Positions 53,009-60,776 of a stretch of DNA of 64,000 nucleotides are shown piece after piece; positions within the stretch are counted from its first letter, which is position 1; each line of letters starts with the position of its first letter. The notes beneath the pieces were generated by a model, which did no database searches, was not told the origin of the DNA, and worked only from the letters and a program-made list of their open reading frames with translations. A program made the translations under genes and the position numbers. The stretch covers positions 1 to 64,000 of the forward strand of contig CAJTNA010000006.1 of the NCBI GenBank assembly GCA_910577845.1, written 5' to 3'. This stretch comes from an uncultured Christensenella sp. Its GTDB lineage: Bacteria > Bacillota > Clostridia > Christensenellales > UBA3700.

Positions 53009-54227
53009 TTTTATCCTCATTTAATTCATTAGCATTGATATCTATTTTTGTAATTAAATTCACATCATTTTCTACATTTTCTGTTTCAAATTTGTCATTG
53101 TTACAGCTATTTGAATTGGTATCATTAAAAACTATAGCTGGTGGCTCTAAAGCTAAAACTCTATGAGCTTTTTCAAATTTATTTGTACGTTTTTCCAATA
53201 TTAAATAATTGATAAAACTTATAAACATTAAGCCGTAATAGGTTAGTATTCGCCATAATAGCATACCACTTGCACCAATATCACTTGTTATTCCACTTGC
53301 TATAAACACAAAGATTGATGTAAAAGCAAACTCAATTCCGCCACTACCGCCTGGAGTAGGTACGAATACGCATCCAATTATAACAAATGCAGTGCCACAC
53401 ATTACAAATAAGAAGTCTTTATATTGTACATTAATGTTGAATGACCGCAAAATATAAAAAGTTATTGCGTAATAAATCAACATAGTGATTGTCCTAATAA
53501 GAAAGCAGATTAATGCAGTAAGTTTATGTTTCCATAAAGCTTTAAAAGCGGTTTGTGTATCATTGCAATACTTTTGAAAAGCTGGAATTGCTGGTACAAT
53601 AAATTTGTTTAGTACTTTTATTTTGCTTAGCAGTGTTAGTAGTTTTACTAAAAACTCAGCAACTCTTTTTGAGCAAGCTAGTAAAACTATCAATAAATAA
53701 GCTAAAATATTAACTGCAAAACCAACAATTATTAGTGGCAATAAGTTTCCAACCGCTTGCAGTAATTGAGGGAAAATAATTACAGAAATTACAGCAAACA
53801 AATTGATAAAAGCCACATTTATTAGGTAGTTCATAATTAGTATACCAGTTGAGTCTGCTGGAGTAACATTTAATCTAGCGTAAGAGTATACTTGAAACGG
53901 TTGTCCACCAGTAGCAAAAGGTGTAATACCATTAAAAAAGTGTTCTGTATTTGCAATTAAATATGTGTCTAGCATACTAATATTACATTTATTGGTTTTT
54001 GTCAATATGCAAGTTGTTATTGGTGACAAAATAAAATATATAATAGTAAGACTAATTGCAACACATAAATTTGGTATATTTATATGCTTAAAAGCTTGCA
54101 CTATATTTTTTGTGTCAGTAGTTAAAAAAATGATTAATAGCAAAATAAATATTGTGATTGCTAGTCCTAAAATTATTTTGCTTAATAAACTTTTAAAACT
54201 ATATTTATTCTTTTTTTGTTTATCCAT
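53001..54227 (-). CDS. YbhN/LPG-synthase-TM family flippase-like membrane protein (copy A)
   Basis: This 408-residue protein belongs to the UPF0104/lysylphosphatidylglycerol synthase membrane-domain family, which moves or synthesises lipids. About eight helices begin at residue 18. GGQPFQVYSYARL and VPTPGGSGGIEFAFTSIF are the family's conserved loops. There is no C-terminal aminoacyl-transfer domain, so lysinylation of lipid is not expected. The last 50 residues are Asn/Asp/Glu-rich. The start at 54227 is chosen because MDKQKKNKYSFKSLL matches its paralogue at 55835. Its promoter directly abuts the ATG. By eye it is about three quarters identical to the paralogue. Confidence 0.85.
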   Translation of the reverse strand: MDKQKKNKYSFKSLLSKIILGLAITIFILLLIIFLTTDTKNIVQAFKHINIPNLCVAISLTIIYFILSPITTCILTKTNKCNISMLDTYLIANTEHFFNGITPFATGGQPFQVYSYARLNVTPADSTGILIMNYLINVAFINLFAVISVIIFPQLLQAVGNLLPLIIVGFAVNILAYLLIVLLACSKRVAEFLVKLLTLLSKIKVLNKFIVPAIPAFQKYCNDTQTAFKALWKHKLTALICFLIRTITMLIYYAITFYILRSFNINVQYKDFLFVMCGTAFVIIGCVFVPTPGGSGGIEFAFTSIFVFIASGITSDIGASGMLLWRILTYYGLMFISFINYLILEKRTNKFEKAHRVLALEPPAIVFNDTNSNSCNNDKFETENVENDVNLITKIDINANELNEDKND

Positions 54228-54257
54228 ATTATACCATATACTATAGTTAAGTGTCAA
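54228..54257 (-). promoter_or_regulatory. Promoter abutting the copy A start codon
   Basis: On the minus strand TTGACA (54257-54252) and TATAAT (54233-54228) have an 18-bp spacer. The TATAAT ends at the base before the ATG, so the predicted start site falls inside the first codons. There is no room for a ribosome binding site. Confidence 0.6.
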
Positions 54258-54288
54258 TGTTAAATGTTTACTATATCTTATTATGTTT

Positions 54289-55569
54289 TTAATTAATAAT
54301 TTTATTTTTTACATAAAGTGCGTTTTCTGGTATGTCGCAGTTTGCAATACTTTTAGGAGCTACTATAGCATTTTTGCCTATAATTAAATTGCTTTCAACA
54401 ATTATGTGTTGATATTGAGTATACTCATAAAAGCCTTGCTTGATTGACCAGTTCATAATTCGCTCTTTTGAAATAAGACTATGACCAGAAGAGAATAAAA
54501 TACTATTGTCACCAATTTTGACATTGCTCCCTATTTTAATATTACCGCCAATAAATACATTTTCGCCAATAGTAATATTGTCACCTAATTTTATTGTTCC
54601 AAGCAAATCAACATAAATGCCATTGCCAACAATCAAGTTTTTGCCGTGGTCTACAAATAATGTGTCAAGTATTTCTTGTTTTCTAACTATAGATGTAGTA
54701 TCTAAGTTGTACTCAAAACATAGGGCTCTTGTTATGTCAATAAGGTATGCAAGCTTTTTATTCATTGAGTTAAACGGAACTCCATTAATAACATCTTTAA
54801 AAGCCTTTGGTATTTTTTTACCACTAAATTTGCGGATAATATCAAATTGTTTGTCATTGTAATCAATGTTAATTTTTTTACTAAAATCAAATTTGTCTTT
54901 GTCTGTTATAGTTCGTATAACTTTGCAAGGTCTGCCAACTGCAAGCGAGTAGGGAGGAATACTATCTTTAACAATCGCACCTATACCAATAACACAATTT
55001 TTGCCAATATCAATATTACCATAAATTTTAGTACCAGCACCTATCCAACAATTTTTATCTATTGAAATTTTGCTAAGTTTGGACAGCTTGCCATTATTTT
55101 GCAAAGCGTCTTCACCAATAACAATATTAAATGCAAATATATTTGACTTTTTTATATCTACAAGTGAATAGGGGGTGAAAGTAATATTTTTATTGATAAA
55201 ACCATAACCTTTTAAGTCAACCAAACCAATTATAGCATTTATCCCTTCCTCAGCATATAGAATAAAGCCGTGGATAGGGAAAATTAGTTTAAGTATTCTA
55301 GATTTTTTAAAATAAAAGTTTAAAAATCTAAACAAGTTTAGTTTAAGATTTTTGCATTTACTTTTTTGTAACATTTCCTCTTTTAACACTAAATTATATT
55401 TATTGCATATATTTTTAGAGCATTGCAAAAGTCTTAAATAAGCAGAATCGTTGCTGTCAAAAAATTCGCCAGAATACATTTTTTTAATTTCAATTAAATC
55501 TTGATTTTTAAAGCCGAAATGTTTAATTAAATTTTTTATCTTTTTGTCAATCTTTCTTTTATCAGTCAA
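54289..55569 (-). CDS. Two-module hexapeptide acyltransferase (tandem fusion)
   Basis: This 426-residue protein contains two complete maltose-acetyltransferase-like units. Unit 1 (about 25-220) has the helical cap (IKKMYSGEFFD) and a beta helix (ISIDKNCWIG, IDIGKNCVIG). Unit 2 (about 243-424) repeats both (IIRKFSGKKIP, IKLGDNITIG). The catalytic histidine motif is present in unit 2 (FSSGHSLIS, His363) but missing in unit 1, so unit 1 may be structural. The start is TTG at 55569, with AGAGGA five bases upstream. It probably acetylates an envelope glycan, an inference from the neighbours. It is transcribed divergently from copy B. Confidence 0.83.
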   Translation of the reverse strand: MTDKRKIDKKIKNLIKHFGFKNQDLIEIKKMYSGEFFDSNDSAYLRLLQCSKNICNKYNLVLKEEMLQKSKCKNLKLNLFRFLNFYFKKSRILKLIFPIHGFILYAEEGINAIIGLVDLKGYGFINKNITFTPYSLVDIKKSNIFAFNIVIGEDALQNNGKLSKLSKISIDKNCWIGAGTKIYGNIDIGKNCVIGIGAIVKDSIPPYSLAVGRPCKVIRTITDKDKFDFSKKINIDYNDKQFDIIRKFSGKKIPKAFKDVINGVPFNSMNKKLAYLIDITRALCFEYNLDTTSIVRKQEILDTLFVDHGKNLIVGNGIYVDLLGTIKLGDNITIGENVFIGGNIKIGSNVKIGDNSILFSSGHSLISKERIMNWSIKQGFYEYTQYQHIIVESNLIIGKNAIVAPKSIANCDIPENALYVKNKIIN

Positions 55570-55626
55570 AATATTCCTCTAAGTTTCACATATATTTAAT
55601 TTTTCATAGTTAAAACACTCTCAAAA

Positions 55627-55655
55627 TGTTCATCAATTATATTAATTGATGAACA
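55627..55655. promoter_or_regulatory. 29-bp palindrome, left copy
   Basis: TGTTCATCAATT and AATTGATGAACA flank a 5-bp centre (ATATT). AAAA before and TTTTT after extend the symmetry. It lies in the predicted 5' UTR of the minus-strand acyltransferase gene. Confidence 0.8.
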
Positions 55656-55699
55656 TTTTTAAATTAAAAAGTAAATTTATCCAATAATTTTTGAAAAAA

Positions 55700-55728
55700 T
55701 GTATAAAATTTATTAAAATACTATTCAA
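55700..55728 (-). promoter_or_regulatory. Candidate promoter of the acyltransferase gene
   Basis: On the minus strand TTGAAT (55728-55723) and TATACA (55705-55700) are 17 bp apart. The start site would be near 55693, upstream of the left palindrome. Confidence 0.45.
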
Positions 55729-55757
55729 TTGACAATAATAGGAATAATTGGTATAAT
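55729..55757 (+). promoter_or_regulatory. Promoter of flippase-like copy B
   Basis: Consensus TTGACA (55729-55734) and TATAAT (55752-55757) with a 17-bp spacer. The start site is near 55764, eight bases before the right palindrome. Confidence 0.8.
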
Positions 55758-55771
55758 AATATTGAACAAAA

Positions 55772-55800
55772 TGTTCATCAATTAATATAATTGATGAACA
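55772..55800. promoter_or_regulatory. 29-bp palindrome, right copy
   Basis: This is the exact reverse complement of the palindrome at 55627-55655 (centre AATAT). It lies at about +8 to +36 of the copy B transcript, a position for a repressor site or an RNA hairpin. Confidence 0.8.
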
Positions 55801-55834
55801 AATTTAGGCAGTTTTTGAAGTAAAATTGGAAAAA

Positions 55835-56974
55835 ATGGATAAAAAAGAAAAGAACAAATATAGTTTTAAAAGTTTATTAGGTAAAATAATATTGGGACTT
55901 GCAATCACCATATTTATTTTGCTATTAATAATTTTTTTAACTACTGATACAAAAAATATAATACAAGCTTTTCAGGGGATAAATATATCTTATTTGTTTG
56001 TGGCAATTGGTTTAACTCTTTTGTATTTTATTCTATCACCAATTACTACTTGTATTTTAACTAGGACAAAAAAGTGTGATATCGGAATGTTAGACACATA
56101 TTTGATTGCAAATACGGAACACTTCTTCAACGGAATAACACCCTTTGCTACTGGTGGACAACCTTTTCAAGTGTATTCTTATGCAAGGCTAGGGGTAAAA
56201 ACTGCACAATCTACTGGAATATTGATGATGAATTTTATCATTTTTATGGCAGTTACAAACTTATTTGCCATTTTGTCTATTGCAATTTATCCACAATTAA
56301 TAGTCGCTACTGGAAACTTGTTACCTATGATTATAATAGGTTTTACAATGAATTTCCTAACATTCGGTATTATAATTTTACTAGCTTGTAGTAAGAAAGT
56401 GGCTAATTTTTTGGTGAAGTTATTAAGCTTACTTGGAAAAATTAAATTTTTGTCAAAATTTATATTGCCAGCAATACCAGCATTCCAAAAATATTGTGAG
56501 GATACTCAAACTGCTTTTAAAGATTTGCTAACTCATAAGGGTAGCACACTAATTTGTTTTGTAATTAAAGCAATTACAATGTTTGTATATTATGCAATAA
56601 CATTTTATATTTTGAAAGCTTTTAATATTGAGTGTAGTTATAAGGATATATTCTTTGTTATATGCGGTACTTCCTTTGCTATTACTACTTGTGTTTTTAT
56701 ACCAACGCCAGGTGGTAGTGGCGGTATTGAGTTTGCATTTACATCAATTTTTGTATATATCGCAAGCGGAATATCTAGCGATTTTGGGGCAAGTGGTATG
56801 CTGTTGTGGCGAATGCTAACATACTATGGTTTAATGTTAATAAGCTTTTTTGATTATTTGGTTTTAGAAAAACGTACAAATAAATATGCAAAGACACGTG
56901 GGCTTTTTGCATTAGAGCCACCTTGTTTGCAAGAAGATGAGTGTAGTAAAGATGAAAATTTGAATCAAAATTAA
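55835..56974 (+). CDS. YbhN/LPG-synthase-TM family flippase-like membrane protein (copy B)
   Basis: This 379-residue paralogue of copy A has the same helices, GGQPFQVYSYARLG and IPTPGGSGGIEFAFTSIF. It differs mainly in the middle helices and has a shorter tail. GGAA lies six bases before the ATG at 55835, and MDKKEKNKYSFKSLL matches copy A; an in-frame TTG at 55826 is an alternative. It is separated from its promoter by the right palindrome, unlike copy A. A good terminator follows at 56993. It forms an inverted pair with copy A, with the acyltransferase between them. Confidence 0.85.
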   Translation: MDKKEKNKYSFKSLLGKIILGLAITIFILLLIIFLTTDTKNIIQAFQGINISYLFVAIGLTLLYFILSPITTCILTRTKKCDIGMLDTYLIANTEHFFNGITPFATGGQPFQVYSYARLGVKTAQSTGILMMNFIIFMAVTNLFAILSIAIYPQLIVATGNLLPMIIIGFTMNFLTFGIIILLACSKKVANFLVKLLSLLGKIKFLSKFILPAIPAFQKYCEDTQTAFKDLLTHKGSTLICFVIKAITMFVYYAITFYILKAFNIECSYKDIFFVICGTSFAITTCVFIPTPGGSGGIEFAFTSIFVYIASGISSDFGASGMLLWRMLTYYGLMLISFFDYLVLEKRTNKYAKTRGLFALEPPCLQEDECSKDENLNQN

Positions 56975-56992
56975 AAATAAATAACTATGACA

Positions 56993-57024
56993 AAAACTAC
57001 CACAAATTAAGTGGTAGTTTTTTG
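56993..57024 (+). terminator. Terminator of copy B
   Basis: AAAACTACCAC (56993-57003) pairs with GTGGTAGTTTT (57011-57021), followed by TTGGTTT. Confidence 0.85.
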
Positions 57025-57135
57025 GTTTATGATAATTAATTTATTATGGAATACTTAATTATGTTGTTTGATAACTAATTGACTAATGTTTTAAAAACGT
57101 ATAAATATTGATTTATTAATTTTTTATTAGTTATT

Positions 57136-58362
57136 TTACTTTTTTTCTCTTGTTCCGTAATGTTCGATTACATAGTCTAAGTCTTTGTCACCTCTACCAG
57201 ATAAGCAAACTAGCACACTGCTTTTGTTCATTTGTTTTGCAAGTCTAATTGCGTATGCTACTGCGTGGCTTGATTCTATTGCTGGGATAATTCCCTCTAG
57301 TCTTGAAAGTTCAAAGAATGCATCAATGGCTTCGTCATCACCAACTGTGTCATATTTAATTCTGCCAACGTCTTTTAGAAAAGCGTGTTCTGGGCCACTA
57401 GAAGGGTAGTCTAATCCGCTTGCTACTGAATAAACTGGAGCTGGCTCACCATTAGCATCTTTTAGCATTATACTGTTAAAGCCGTGCATAATGCCCTCAT
57501 TACCATAAGTTAGACTAGCTGCGTGGTCACCAAGTTTTTTGCCTCTGCCAAGTGGCTCAACGCCAATAATGTTTACTGGGTCATTTAAGAATGCTGAAAA
57601 CATACCTATTGAATTACTACCACCGCCGACACAAGCTACTACATTGTCGGGTAGTTCGCCAGTCATTTGTAAGAATTGTTCTCTTGCCTCAATGCCAACC
57701 ACACTTTGGAAATCTCTTACCATAGTAGGGAATGGGTGTGGGCCAAGTGCTGAACCAATGCAATAAATGCAGTCTTTATATTCCTTACTATACGCTGAAA
57801 AAGCTGAGTCAACTGCTTCTTTCAATGTTTGTAAGCCGTCAGTAACCTCAACAACTCTTGCACCTAGTATTTTCATTCTTGCAACGTTTGGTGCTTGCTT
57901 TTTAATATCAACAGCACCCATATAAATATCACATTCCAAACCGAAATATGCAGCTGCGGTTGCTAGAGCAACGCCGTGTTGGCCAGCACCAGTTTCTGCA
58001 ATAATTTTCTTTTTGCCCATATATTTTGCAAGTAAAGCTTCACCCATACAATGGTTAAGTTTGTGTGCACCGCTATGGTTTAAGTCTTCACGTTTTACGT
58101 AAATTTGAACATTGCCATATTTATTTGATAATCTTTCACAATGTGATATTGGGGTAGGTCTACCTTGGAACTCACGGCGAATACGTCTAAGTTCACCTAC
58201 AAACTTTGACGATTTGCATATTGTATAATATGCATCTGTAATTTCGTCCATTGCTTTTTTAAGGTCATCAGGCAAATAAGCACCGCCGTATTTTCCAAAA
58301 TAACCTGCCTCGTTAGGGTAATTTCTATGATATGTATCAAAATCTATTCCATTTAATTTCAT
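57136..58362 (-). CDS. trpB: Tryptophan synthase beta chain, stand-alone
   Basis: TrpB joins indole and serine to make tryptophan with PLP. The 408-residue protein has the family start GYFGKYGGAYLPDDL, the PLP lysine in REDLNHSGAHKLNHC (usual form HTGAHKINN), the catalytic glutamate in ETGAGQHGVA, the phosphate-binding GGGSNSIGMF and the C-terminal LSGRGDKDLD. No trpA or other trp gene is in the window, so it may use free indole or an alpha subunit encoded elsewhere. AGAGAGGA precedes the ATG. A promoter, a leader peptide gene and a terminator upstream indicate attenuation by tryptophan supply. Confidence 0.95.
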   Translation of the reverse strand: MKLNGIDFDTYHRNYPNEAGYFGKYGGAYLPDDLKKAMDEITDAYYTICKSSKFVGELRRIRREFQGRPTPISHCERLSNKYGNVQIYVKREDLNHSGAHKLNHCMGEALLAKYMGKKKIIAETGAGQHGVALATAAAYFGLECDIYMGAVDIKKQAPNVARMKILGARVVEVTDGLQTLKEAVDSAFSAYSKEYKDCIYCIGSALGPHPFPTMVRDFQSVVGIEAREQFLQMTGELPDNVVACVGGGSNSIGMFSAFLNDPVNIIGVEPLGRGKKLGDHAASLTYGNEGIMHGFNSIMLKDANGEPAPVYSVASGLDYPSSGPEHAFLKDVGRIKYDTVGDDEAIDAFFELSRLEGIIPAIESSHAVAYAIRLAKQMNKSSVLVCLSGRGDKDLDYVIEHYGTREKK

Positions 58363-58423
58363 TTTTTATTCCTCTCTTTATATTTATTTTATCTGGTTTG
58401 ATTTTATAAAAGTTTGAAAAACT

Positions 58424-58443
58424 TATCAAAAATCGGTATTAAA
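58424..58443 (+). repeat. Dispersed motif copy 9 (trpB leader, antisense)
   Basis: TATCAAAAATCGGTATTAAA lies between the attenuator and the trpB start and is on the strand opposite to trpB. It is the only copy antisense to the local transcript. Confidence 0.65.
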
Positions 58444-58454
58444 TGCTACATTAA

Positions 58455-58491
58455 AAGAAAAAACGCATACTTCCATTAGAGTTTATGCGTT
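58455..58491 (-). terminator. trpB attenuator (leader terminator)
   Basis: On the minus strand AACGCATA (58491-58484) pairs with TATGCGTT (58469-58462), followed by TTTTCTTTT. The stem begins within the leader peptide stop codon, so a ribosome at the stop would interfere with it. Confidence 0.8.
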
Positions 58492-58531
58492 AATTAATAT
58501 GGCGACACCATCGCCTAGATAAAATATACAT
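58490..58531 (-). CDS. trpL: Leader peptide of trpB (13 aa, one Trp)
   Basis: The short frame encodes MYILSRRWCRHIN and stops at the terminator stem. AGAGGAG lies 9 bases upstream of the ATG. Trp at position 8 is placed in GGCGA-TGGTG-TCGCC, a small perfect hairpin that includes the Trp codon. The layout (promoter, upstream hairpin CATAATG/CATTATG at 58571-58591, Trp-containing peptide, terminator, trpB) fits ribosome-mediated attenuation. One Trp codon rather than a run is unusual; TnaC-type stalling is an alternative. Confidence 0.7.
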   Translation of the reverse strand: MYILSRRWCRHIN

Positions 58532-58606
58532 AATTAAAATCTCCTCTAATCTAATCTAAACTATACTATCCATAATGTCCCTTGCATTATGCGATTTTAT
58601 ATTTTT

Positions 58607-58635
58607 ATTATAACCGCTAAAAATACATATGTCAA
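58607..58635 (-). promoter_or_regulatory. trpB promoter
   Basis: On the minus strand TTGACA (58635-58630) and TATAAT (58612-58607) have a 17-bp spacer, a perfect consensus. The start site is near 58600. Confidence 0.85.
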
Positions 58636-58769
58636 TATATTTTATGCAATTTTTTTTAAAAAGTTTAAAAATCTATAACATTCTTTAAAAACATTGCTAT
58701 TATTAAAAATACTATTAAGCTCACAAATTTATTTCTATTTATGTCACTTTGAGTAAAATAATTTAATAT

Positions 58770-59138
58770 TTATTCAATTACATTGTAACCATTTTCACCT
58801 AGAATGTTTAAAGATTTTTGAAAATTATTCTCTTTAACAAAAACATAATCTGTATTATAAGTTGATATCGCAAAAATACTTATGTTATTGTTTGCTAAAA
58901 TATTGCAAATTTTAGACAATATGCCAATTAAAGAAAAATCTAAACTCCCTTGCACACGGAATGCTTTCCAACCATCCTCACTTTGCGTTGCATTGATAGG
59001 CACATCGCTAGTTAGGCATACTAAGGAATTTTCGTTATCCGTTTTTTCTATAAAACAAAATTGTGAATGCAAATTTACAAGTGAGTAATCTACAACTTTG
59101 CAAACGGAAAAATTATAATCTATTTTTTTTATTTCCAC
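58770..59138 (-). CDS. ACT-domain protein
   Basis: This 122-residue protein has a C-terminal ACT fold, as in the aspartokinase/CASTOR-like ACT_7 group: AFRVQGSLDFSLIGILSKI, LANNNISIFAISTYNTDYVFV and the last helix LNILGENGYNV. ACT domains bind amino acids. The start is GTG at 59138 with AGAGGT seven bases upstream; a longer reading to 59180 would run into ilvN. It lies 32 bp after ilvN, so the two are cotranscribed and it may sense a branched-chain amino acid. Confidence 0.8.
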   Translation of the reverse strand: MEIKKIDYNFSVCKVVDYSLVNLHSQFCFIEKTDNENSLVCLTSDVPINATQSEDGWKAFRVQGSLDFSLIGILSKICNILANNNISIFAISTYNTDYVFVKENNFQKSLNILGENGYNVIE

Positions 59139-59170
59139 AAATGTACCTCTTAAAAAATTATACAAATTAA

Positions 59171-59677
59171 TTAAAGACAAAAGTCTTTTATTATTGTTTG
59201 ACCACGATGTAGGGCAGAAGTTCCAGACCTTGCAAGTTCAATAATATCATATGGACGAAGTACATCTACAAAAGCGTCAATTTTGCGAGGATTGCCAGTA
59301 AGTTCAAGCACCATTGCATTTTGACTTAAGTCTATAGTTTTTGCTTTGAATATTGAGCAAATCTCTATAATTTCTGAACGCTTTTCCGCAGTAACCTCAA
59401 GTTTAATTAACAATAGTTCACGCAAAACCGAATCGTCTTCTGCTAATTCAGTAACACCAGTTACATCTATTTGCTTTAGTAATTGATTTTTAAGTGCAGT
59501 TATTTGTTTTTCATCACCATATAATGATATTGTCATTCTTGAAAGATTTTCATCCTCTGTTTTGCAAACGGAAAGACTTTCAATATTATAACCACGTCTA
59601 GAAATTAAGCCAGATATACGTGTTAGTACGCCAGTATTGTTGGAAACCAACATTGAAATATAATGTAGTTTGTTCAT
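59171..59677 (-). CDS. ilvN: Acetolactate synthase small (regulatory) subunit
   Basis: This is the regulatory subunit of acetohydroxyacid synthase. Its 168 residues match the IlvH/IlvN family: an N-terminal ACT domain (HYISMLVSNNTGVLTRISGL, RRGYNIESLSVC) and a C-terminal domain (ELTGNPRKIDAFVDVLRPYDIIELARSG). It confers valine feedback on the large subunit. The large subunit gene ilvB and other ilv genes are not in the window. AGAGGT precedes the ATG. Confidence 0.94.
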   Translation of the reverse strand: MNKLHYISMLVSNNTGVLTRISGLISRRGYNIESLSVCKTEDENLSRMTISLYGDEKQITALKNQLLKQIDVTGVTELAEDDSVLRELLLIKLEVTAEKRSEIIEICSIFKAKTIDLSQNAMVLELTGNPRKIDAFVDVLRPYDIIELARSGTSALHRGQTIIKDFCL

Positions 59678-59851
59678 ATAAACCTCTTATTTGCAGTAGT
59701 CTATGTTAATTAAATTATGTCAATTTGTAAACTAAATAGTTAATTTTTATAACAATTGCTTTAATTTGAATTCAATGTAATAAATTAATTTAGTAAAAAT
59801 AACACATTTAAAATTTAGTTTAATTGACTTTGTTTTTATTAATAACTTTAA

Positions 59852-60775
59852 TTATTTGCTAATATGTCTTAAATCGTCACCATCAAGATATAGTAGTTTA
59901 GTAGTATCTTTATTTGTTATTCTAGAAAAAACCCTGTCACCATACTTGTTTTGCATTTCCATTGGTGACAAATTTGTTGCTATTATTGTATGTTTGTTTA
60001 CTCTTTCGGATAATAACACAGTAAGATATTCAATTGTAACATTTTTAATAGTAGGTTCAATACCCAAATCGTCAATAATTAAAACTTCTGTCTCAAGTAA
60101 GTTTTCAAAAATGTAGTTTCTTTCATTAATATTTGTAGTATGATATTTCAAAAAAAGCGAATTTAAATGGAAAGCAGTAAAATATTGTGCATTAATCCCT
60201 TTATCTAATAGTTCATTAAGTGTGCTACTTAAAAGACAACTTTTACCGACACCAGCTTTACCGCAAAGAATTATATTCTTATATTTGTTATTAGGAAATT
60301 CATTGCAATATCTATACATTGAATTATAAAGAGTTGATAAGTTTTTGGATTGTTTGCAATCTATTGTTGATATTTTGTTATCCTTAAATGTAAATACAGG
60401 AAGTCCGTTTATTCCAGATTTATTCCTAAGTACTTGTTTATATGTTTTTATAAAACAATCGCAATATTTTCCGTTTACCACACCGATATCTTTGCAGGTA
60501 GGGCAGTTATATAAATGTGCGTTGTTAAGATTTTTGCTTTCATAGTCTTGCAATTTTTTATTTAATTGTTTATCTATCTTTTCAAATTCTGAGCAGTCAT
60601 CATTATTTGCCAAAGCTCTGCTAAGTGCCAGCGTATTTAATTTTATTTGCTTTACTAAGCTTGCATACTCTTCGTTTTGCATTAAAATTTGCTTTTGTTT
60701 TTCGCATCTCTCTAATGCTATTGCACGCCTTTTAGCAAATATTTTTTTTGTTTCGTTTAATGATTTAATATCCAT
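59852..60775 (-). CDS. dnaI: Helicase loader, DnaI/DnaC family
   Basis: This 307-residue AAA+ ATPase resembles DnaI, which loads the replicative helicase. A helical N-terminal region has a zinc-finger-like set Cys91, Cys94, Cys105 and Cys107 (CPTCKDIG, CDCF). Walker A is GKAGVGKS (172-179) and Walker B is VLIIDDLG (231-237). The C-terminal IIATNLSPMEMQNKYGDRVFSR holds sensor and arginine-finger motifs. The ATG at 60775 lies one base after the dnaD stop; an earlier in-frame start would overlap dnaD. AAGGGGG within the end of dnaD is its ribosome binding site. Confidence 0.93.
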   Translation of the reverse strand: MDIKSLNETKKIFAKRRAIALERCEKQKQILMQNEEYASLVKQIKLNTLALSRALANNDDCSEFEKIDKQLNKKLQDYESKNLNNAHLYNCPTCKDIGVVNGKYCDCFIKTYKQVLRNKSGINGLPVFTFKDNKISTIDCKQSKNLSTLYNSMYRYCNEFPNNKYKNIILCGKAGVGKSCLLSSTLNELLDKGINAQYFTAFHLNSLFLKYHTTNINERNYIFENLLETEVLIIDDLGIEPTIKNVTIEYLTVLLSERVNKHTIIATNLSPMEMQNKYGDRVFSRITNKDTTKLLYLDGDDLRHISK

Positions 60776-60776
60776 T

